A stretch of DNA of 9,427 bases from Actinomycetales bacterium UBA1416 (lineage in GTDB: Bacteria > Actinomycetota > Actinomycetes > Actinomycetales > Actinomycetaceae). Each line of letters opens with the position of its first letter. Within the stretch, counting starts at the first letter, position 1. Positions 6,183 through 9,427 of the stretch are shown piece after piece. The notes under the pieces are model-generated. The model was given only the letters and a program-made list of their open reading frames with translations, was not told the DNA's origin and ran no database searches. The position numbers were made by a program, and so were the translations under genes. The DNA lies in NCBI GenBank assembly GCA_002304945.1, contig DBPQ01000052.1, positions 1 through 9,427 on the forward strand, in the 5' to 3' direction.

Positions 6183-7124
6183 GTGAGCGGCGGACACACC
6201 CTGGAGGACTTCTTCCCCGGCGGCGTGCCCGGCCAGCGCCTGCGGATCAAGAACGTACCGCCCCCGCCCGCCACGGCGCTCGTCCCCGAGCCCGTGGACC
6301 TGGACGCCGCCCTCGCGCCCGTGGTGGGGGCCCTGGCCGGGCGGCGCCTCGCCGTCATCACCGGCGCGGGCATCTCCACGGACTCCGGCATCCCCGACTA
6401 CCGCTCCCCCGGCTCCGCCCCCCGCACCCCGATCACCGTGCAGCAGTTCATGTCCAACGAACGGTGGCGGCAACACTACTGGGCCCGCAACCACGTGGGC
6501 TGGCGCTACCCCGCCCGCGCCGTGCCGAACGCGGGCCACCTCGCGCTGGCCGAACTCGAACAGGCCGGCGTGGTGGCCGGCGTCATCACCCAGAACATCG
6601 ACCTGCTCCACGTGCGCGCCGGCTCCCGCCACGTGGTCCACCTCCACGGCCGCTACGACACCGTCCGCTGCACCGCCTGCGGAGACGTCTCCCCCATCGC
6701 GCGGCTCCACGAGCGCCTCGAGGTGCTGAACCCCGGGTGGGTGGACCGCCATGTCGACGACGCCGAGGTGGCCCCCGACGCCGACGCCGCCCTCGCCGCC
6801 ACCACCGGCTTCGTGGTGGCCGGGTGCGAACACTGCGGCGGGGTGCTGCGCACGGACGTGGTGTTCTTCGGGGACAGCGTGCCGCCCGAGCGGGTGGAGG
6901 CCGCGCGGGACCTCGTGGACTCGGCCGGCGCGGTGCTGGTGGCCGGGTCCTCCCTGGCCGTACGCTCCGCCCTGCGCTGGGTGCGCCGCGCCCACGCCGA
7001 CGGCAAGCCCGTGGTCCTCATCAACCGGGGCCCCACCCGCGCGGACGACATCGCGACCGTCAAGGTCGAGGCGTCCACCAGCCGGGCGCTGCCGTGGCTC
7101 GCGGAGCGGCTGCCGTCAGCCTGA
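6183..7124 (+). CDS. Sir2-family NAD-dependent protein deacylase (sirtuin)
   Basis: This 313-residue sirtuin would remove acyl groups from lysines using NAD, producing nicotinamide and O-acyl-ADP-ribose. Visible motifs are the NAD-binding ITGAGISTDSGIPDYR (59-74), TQNID (136-140), catalytic His155 in HLHG, zinc ligands Cys163/Cys166 and Cys215/Cys218, and GSSLAV (255-260). Tyr in GIPDYR and the segment QHYWARNHVGW (97-107) resemble class II, SIRT4-like sirtuins, so the preferred acyl group may not be acetyl. The protein has a roughly 40-residue N-terminal extension before the Rossmann fold. The GTG at 6183 is chosen because it is the first in-frame start after the -10 box TACCCT; the frame runs open further upstream but has no support there. 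The 3' end overlaps the convergent tadA gene by 9 nt. Confidence 0.93.
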   Translation: MSGGHTLEDFFPGGVPGQRLRIKNVPPPPATALVPEPVDLDAALAPVVGALAGRRLAVITGAGISTDSGIPDYRSPGSAPRTPITVQQFMSNERWRQHYWARNHVGWRYPARAVPNAGHLALAELEQAGVVAGVITQNIDLLHVRAGSRHVVHLHGRYDTVRCTACGDVSPIARLHERLEVLNPGWVDRHVDDAEVAPDADAALAATTGFVVAGCEHCGGVLRTDVVFFGDSVPPERVEAARDLVDSAGAVLVAGSSLAVRSALRWVRRAHADGKPVVLINRGPTRADDIATVKVEASTSRALPWLAERLPSA

Positions 7125-7586
7125 GTCCCGGCGCGCCTCGAAGAACTCGCGCAGCACCGCGCCGCACTCCGCCTCCCGCACCCCGCCGATCACCTCGACC
7201 CGGTGGTTCAACCGCGCGTCCCGCAGCACGTCCCGCACCGAGCCGGCCGCCCCCGCCTTCGGATCCCAGGCCCCGAACACCACCCGTGGCACCCGGGCCA
7301 GCACGATCGCGCCGGCGCACATCGTGCACGGCTCGAGCGAGACCACCAGGGTGACGTCGTCGAGGCGCCAGGTCCCCCGGACCCGCGCCGCCTCGCGCAG
7401 GGCGAGCACCTCCGCGTGCGCGGTGGGATCGCCGTCGGCCTCGCGGCGGTTGCGCCCCTCCCCGAGCACCACCCCCTCCCGGGTGACGACGACGGCGCCC
7501 ACCGGGACGTCGTCGTCGGCCGCGGCCTCGTGCGCGAGGGCGATCGCGCGGGCCATGCTGGCGTCGAGGACGGGGTCGGGGCGCAT
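7116..7586 (-). CDS. tadA: tRNA adenosine(34) deaminase TadA
   Basis: This 156-residue zinc-dependent deaminase converts the wobble adenosine of tRNA-Arg(ACG) to inosine. The cytidine-deaminase-fold active site is complete: HAE (57-59) supplies the zinc ligand His57 and the proton-shuttling Glu59, and PCTMC (86-90) supplies Cys87 and Cys90. The segment RVVFGAWDPKAGAAGS (about 101-116) is typical of TadA rather than guanine or cytosine deaminases. Length is normal. The ATG at 7584-7586 lies 6 nt after a TAGTTT hexamer, suggesting a leaderless mRNA; a shorter version from Met11 would lack this support. It is divergent from upp across 49 bp, and its last codons overlap the sirtuin gene. Other deaminase activities cannot be excluded by sequence alone but are less likely. 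Confidence 0.93.
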   Translation of the reverse strand: MRPDPVLDASMARAIALAHEAAADDDVPVGAVVVTREGVVLGEGRNRREADGDPTAHAEVLALREAARVRGTWRLDDVTLVVSLEPCTMCAGAIVLARVPRVVFGAWDPKAGAAGSVRDVLRDARLNHRVEVIGGVREAECGAVLREFFEARRDSG

Positions 7587-7592
7587 GGGACC

Positions 7593-7598
7593 AAACTA
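7593..7598 (-). promoter_or_regulatory. Putative -10 box of the leaderless tadA transcript
   Basis: On the minus strand TAGTTT ends 6 nt before the tadA ATG. The intervening GGTCCC is not a ribosome binding site. The context GGCGTAGTTT closely matches GGCGTAGATT in front of the ABC ATPase gene. Confidence 0.55.
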
Positions 7599-7623
7599 CG
7601 CCGGGCGCGGCAGGGTGCGGCGG

Positions 7624-7629
7624 TAACGT
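7624..7629 (+). promoter_or_regulatory. Putative -10 box of the leaderless upp transcript
   Basis: TAACGT ends 6 nt before the upp ATG at 7636. The AAGG that follows is only 2 nt from the ATG, too close for normal ribosome binding. The box lies 25 bp from the oppositely oriented tadA -10 box. Confidence 0.5.
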
Positions 7630-7635
7630 AAGGCC

Positions 7636-8274
7636 ATGCGCCTCCACGTCACCGATCACCCCCTCATCGCCCACAAGCTGACCGTGCTGCGGGACAAGGA
7701 CACGCCCTCCCCGGTGTTCCGGCAACTGGTCGAGGAACTCGTGACGCTGCTGGCCTACGAGGCCACGCGCGAGGTGCGGGTGCAGGACGTGGAGATCGAG
7801 ACACCGGTGGCCGCGACGATCGGGACCGAGCTCGCGAAGCCGCGGCCGATCGTGGTGCCGATCCTGCGCGCGGGCCTGGGCATGCTGGAGGGCATGACGC
7901 GGCTCCTGCCGACGGCGGAGGTCGGGTTCCTGGGCATGATCCGCGACGAGGTGACGCTGGAGGCGGCCACGTACGCGAACCGGCTGCCGGATTCGCTCGC
8001 GGGCCGGCAGTGCTTCGTGCTGGACCCGATGCTCGCGACCGGGGGCACCCTGGTGATGGCGATCGAGTACCTGCTCGAGCGCGGGGCGCACGACGTCACC
8101 GCCATCTGCCTGCTCGCCGCGCCGGAGGGGCTGCACCACCTGGCCGAGTCCGTGGGACACCGCGCCGAGGTGAAGATCGTGACCGCCGCGGTGGACGAGA
8201 AGCTCAACGAGCAGGGCTACATCGTGCCCGGGCTGGGCGACGCCGGAGACCGGTTGTACGGGGTCGTGGACTGA
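7636..8274 (+). CDS. upp: Uracil phosphoribosyltransferase
   Basis: This 212-residue cytoplasmic enzyme of pyrimidine salvage makes UMP from uracil and PRPP. The PRPP-binding loop FVLDPMLATGGTL (127-139) and the C-terminal uracil-binding segment GYIVPGLGDAGDR (194-206) are intact, as are the N-terminal HPLIAHKLTVLRD (8-20) and PILRAGLGM (75-83) stretches typical of bacterial Upp. Length is standard. The start ATG is preceded by TAACGT at 6 nt spacing, consistent with a leaderless transcript. It is divergent from tadA, and downstream it faces metQ across a 247-bp gap containing a large palindrome. Confidence 0.97.
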   Translation: MRLHVTDHPLIAHKLTVLRDKDTPSPVFRQLVEELVTLLAYEATREVRVQDVEIETPVAATIGTELAKPRPIVVPILRAGLGMLEGMTRLLPTAEVGFLGMIRDEVTLEAATYANRLPDSLAGRQCFVLDPMLATGGTLVMAIEYLLERGAHDVTAICLLAAPEGLHHLAESVGHRAEVKIVTAAVDEKLNEQGYIVPGLGDAGDRLYGVVD

Positions 8275-8408
8275 TTGTCGCTCGGGTACGACACTCTCCG
8301 GGTCGAGCTGGCGGAGGTTGAGCCGGGGAGCCGGCGTGCCGGTGGGAGTACCTGGGCCAGGGCGAGCAGCCGTGGGACCTGTTCTACCGCCGCCCGCGGT
8401 GGGACTGA
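8275..8408 (+). pseudogene. Possible coding remnant (C-terminal fragment with frameshift)
   Basis: Directly after upp, one frame reads LSLGYDTLRVELAEVEPG and onward to about 8340. The neighbouring frame then reads GQGEQPWDLFYRRPRWD up to a TGA at 8406-8408. The second stretch, rich in Trp, Tyr, Phe and Asp, looks like a genuine protein C-terminus rather than random GC-rich translation. A one-base shift near 8341 would join the two into a single tail of roughly 43 residues. I do not recognise the family, and there is no start codon with a ribosome binding site. A decayed gene end is the most likely reading; a short peptide gene is less likely. Confidence 0.35.
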
Positions 8409-8419
8409 GGGCTCCTGGA

Positions 8420-8485
8420 ATTCAGGCCTCCCAACGCAAACGGAGCCTCCAGAGCACTTGGGAGGCGTGGATTCGGGCCTCCCAA
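8420..8485. repeat. Pair of 15-bp direct repeats in the upp-metQ gap
   Basis: ATTCAGGCCTCCCAA (8420-8434) and ATTCGGGCCTCCCAA (8471-8485) match at 14 of 15 positions, 51 bp apart. The inverted sequence TTGGGAGGC (8458-8466) lies between them and can pair with either copy. Confidence 0.7.
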
Positions 8486-8508
8486 GCAGTCCGGAGACTC
8501 CGTTTGCG
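8435..8508. terminator. Large imperfect palindrome, possible bidirectional terminator
   Basis: CGCAAACGGAG (8435-8445) is the perfect complement of CTCCGTTTGCG (8498-8508), and inside it CTTGGGAGGC (8457-8466) pairs with GCCTCCCAAG (8477-8486) around a 10-nt loop. CTCC/GGAG and GA/TC pairs fill part of the space between, giving about 27 paired positions in 32-nt arms. Being symmetric, it would fold in transcripts of both convergent genes, upp and metQ. There is no clear T-run, so termination may be weak or rho-assisted. A REP- or MITE-like repeat element is an alternative. Confidence 0.55.
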
Positions 8509-8521
8509 GAGATGGGTGCGA

Positions 8522-9367
8522 TCAGAATGCGGGGATGAGCTCCCCGTTGGGCCAGGTCTCCTCGATGTAGGTGCGGACCTCGTCCGAGGTCAACAGCTCG
8601 ACCAGCGCGGCAAGCGCCTCGGACGAGGCGTCCTCGGTGCGGTAGGCCACGATGTTCGCGTACGGGTTGTCCTCACCGGACTCGAGCGCGATGGCATCCT
8701 CGGTCGGCACCAGACCGGCCTCGAGCGCGAAGTTGCCGTTGATCACCGCGGCGTCCACGTCCTGGAGCGAGCGGGGCAGCTGGGCGGCGTCGAGCTCGGA
8801 GAGCTCGATGTTCTTCGGGTTGTCCGCCACGTCGAAGATCGTGGGGTTCTCCACGTCCGCGAGCGTGAACAGCCCCTCGTTCTCCAGCAGCACGAGCGCG
8901 CGCGCCTGGTTGGAGGGGTCATTGGGCACGGCAACCTGGGCGCCGTCGGGCAGCTCGTCCAGGGAGGCCACGGACTCGGAGTACACGCCGTAGGGCTCGA
9001 TGTGGATGCCGGGTGAGGCGGTGAACTCGTAGCCCTTCTCGGCCACCTCGGCGTCGAAGTAGGGCAGGTGCTGGAAGTAGTTGGCGTCGAGGTCGCCCTC
9101 GGACAGGGCCACGTTGGGCTGGACGTAGTCGGTGTACTCGACGATCTCGAGGTCGATGCCGGCCTCGGCGGCGAGGTTCTCGTCCACGAACGCGAGGATC
9201 TCGGCGTGCGGCACGGGGGTGGCACCGATCGTGAGGGTGGTGACCTCACCCGCGGCGGCGGTCGTGCCGGCGGCGGTGGTCTCATCCTCGGAGGTGGAGC
9301 CGGAGCAGGCCGCGAGGGCCAGGGCGGAGGCCGCGACGATCGCGGCGGGGGCGAGACGGTTCTTCAT
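8522..9367 (-). CDS. metQ: MetQ/NlpA-family substrate-binding lipoprotein
   Basis: This 281-residue lipoprotein is the substrate-binding component of a MetNIQ-type ABC importer, most likely for methionine. A signal peptide (KNR, then a hydrophobic Ala/Leu stretch) ends in the lipobox LAAC with Cys21 as the lipidated residue, so the protein is anchored on the outer face of the membrane. A Ser/Thr/Ala/Glu-rich linker (22-42) leads into the domain, which starts with LTIGATPVPHAEIL (45-58). DLDANYFQHLPY (92-103) and AAVINGNFALEAGL are further NlpA hallmarks. The ATG at 9365-9367 is preceded by GAAAGG with 9 nt spacing. No MetN or MetI is inside the window; they may lie beyond the right edge. Substrate specificity (methionine, its analogues or other small ligands) is inferred from the family. 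Confidence 0.92.
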   Translation of the reverse strand: MKNRLAPAAIVAASALALAACSGSTSEDETTAAGTTAAAGEVTTLTIGATPVPHAEILAFVDENLAAEAGIDLEIVEYTDYVQPNVALSEGDLDANYFQHLPYFDAEVAEKGYEFTASPGIHIEPYGVYSESVASLDELPDGAQVAVPNDPSNQARALVLLENEGLFTLADVENPTIFDVADNPKNIELSELDAAQLPRSLQDVDAAVINGNFALEAGLVPTEDAIALESGEDNPYANIVAYRTEDASSEALAALVELLTSDEVRTYIEETWPNGELIPAF

Positions 9368-9382
9368 CGGGAGGTCCCTTTC

Positions 9383-9426
9383 GGTTCGGGTGGCGCTGGC
9401 AGCGCCGGGTCAGGTTCGGGTGGCGC
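9383..9426. repeat. 14-bp direct repeat upstream of metQ, cut by the window end
   Basis: GGTTCGGGTGGCGC occurs at 9383-9396 and 9413-9426, a 30-bp period. Between them GGCGCTG and CAGCGCC form a 7-bp dyad with one central base. The array may continue past the window. It may be part of the metQ leader or of the gap to an upstream gene. Confidence 0.6.
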
Positions 9427-9427
9427 G

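Noticed and set aside
4380..7124. A 914-codon open frame running on the plus strand into the sirtuin
   Set aside because: Only the last 313 codons look like a protein; the rest is antisense to the hexapeptide gene, the hydrolase and tRNA-Ser, and is open only because the DNA is GC-rich.
8420..8521. An insertion sequence or its terminal inverted repeats
   Set aside because: No transposase is encoded and no target duplication is evident; the inverted repeats are too close together to bound anything but a tiny repeat element.

Overview
The window is very GC-rich DNA with long spurious open frames on both strands, dense gene packing and several start codons that appear leaderless. Together with the protein families present (a COG3559-like exporter permease, a SIRT4-like sirtuin, an NlpA/MetQ lipoprotein, a CPBP protease with actinobacterial-style motifs) this points to an actinomycete. 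A member of the Micrococcales is my best guess; this is inference, not a database match.

Layout. Bases 31-1823 (minus strand): an asparaginase II-family protein followed by a CPBP-family membrane protease whose start probably overlaps the asparaginase stop. Bases 1922-4467 (plus): a two-gene ABC exporter (ATPase, then a roughly 12-TM permease), joined by a TGATG stop/start overlap and divergent from the asparaginase. Bases 4470-4901 (minus): a small left-handed beta-helix (hexapeptide repeat) protein, convergent with the permease with 2 nt between stops. Bases 5100-5864 (minus): an alpha/beta hydrolase. Bases 5913-6068 (minus): a complete tRNA-Ser(CGA) unit with promoter, encoded CCA and a rho-independent terminator. 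Bases 6087-6131: three tandem 15-bp repeats in front of a sirtuin gene (6183-7124, plus). The sirtuin overlaps the tail of the convergent tadA (7116-7586, minus) by 9 nt. Bases 7636-8274 (plus): upp, divergent from tadA across only 49 bp. Bases 8275-8521: a non-genic stretch holding what looks like a decayed coding remnant and a large imperfect palindrome. Bases 8522-9367 (minus): a MetQ-type lipoprotein, with a 14-bp direct repeat upstream at the window edge.

The genes are mostly housekeeping: tRNA decoding (tRNA-Ser, TadA), pyrimidine salvage (Upp), methionine uptake (MetQ), amide metabolism (asparaginase), protein deacylation (sirtuin) and export (ABC pair). I see no CRISPR array, phage, insertion sequence or clear defence island, and no convincing previously undescribed multi-gene system. 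The more interesting signals are non-coding. Five of the starts lack a well-placed Shine-Dalgarno sequence but have a TAnnnT hexamer 6-7 nt upstream, which predicts leaderless mRNAs. The others are the tandem repeat before the sirtuin and the palindrome with alternative pairings between upp and metQ.
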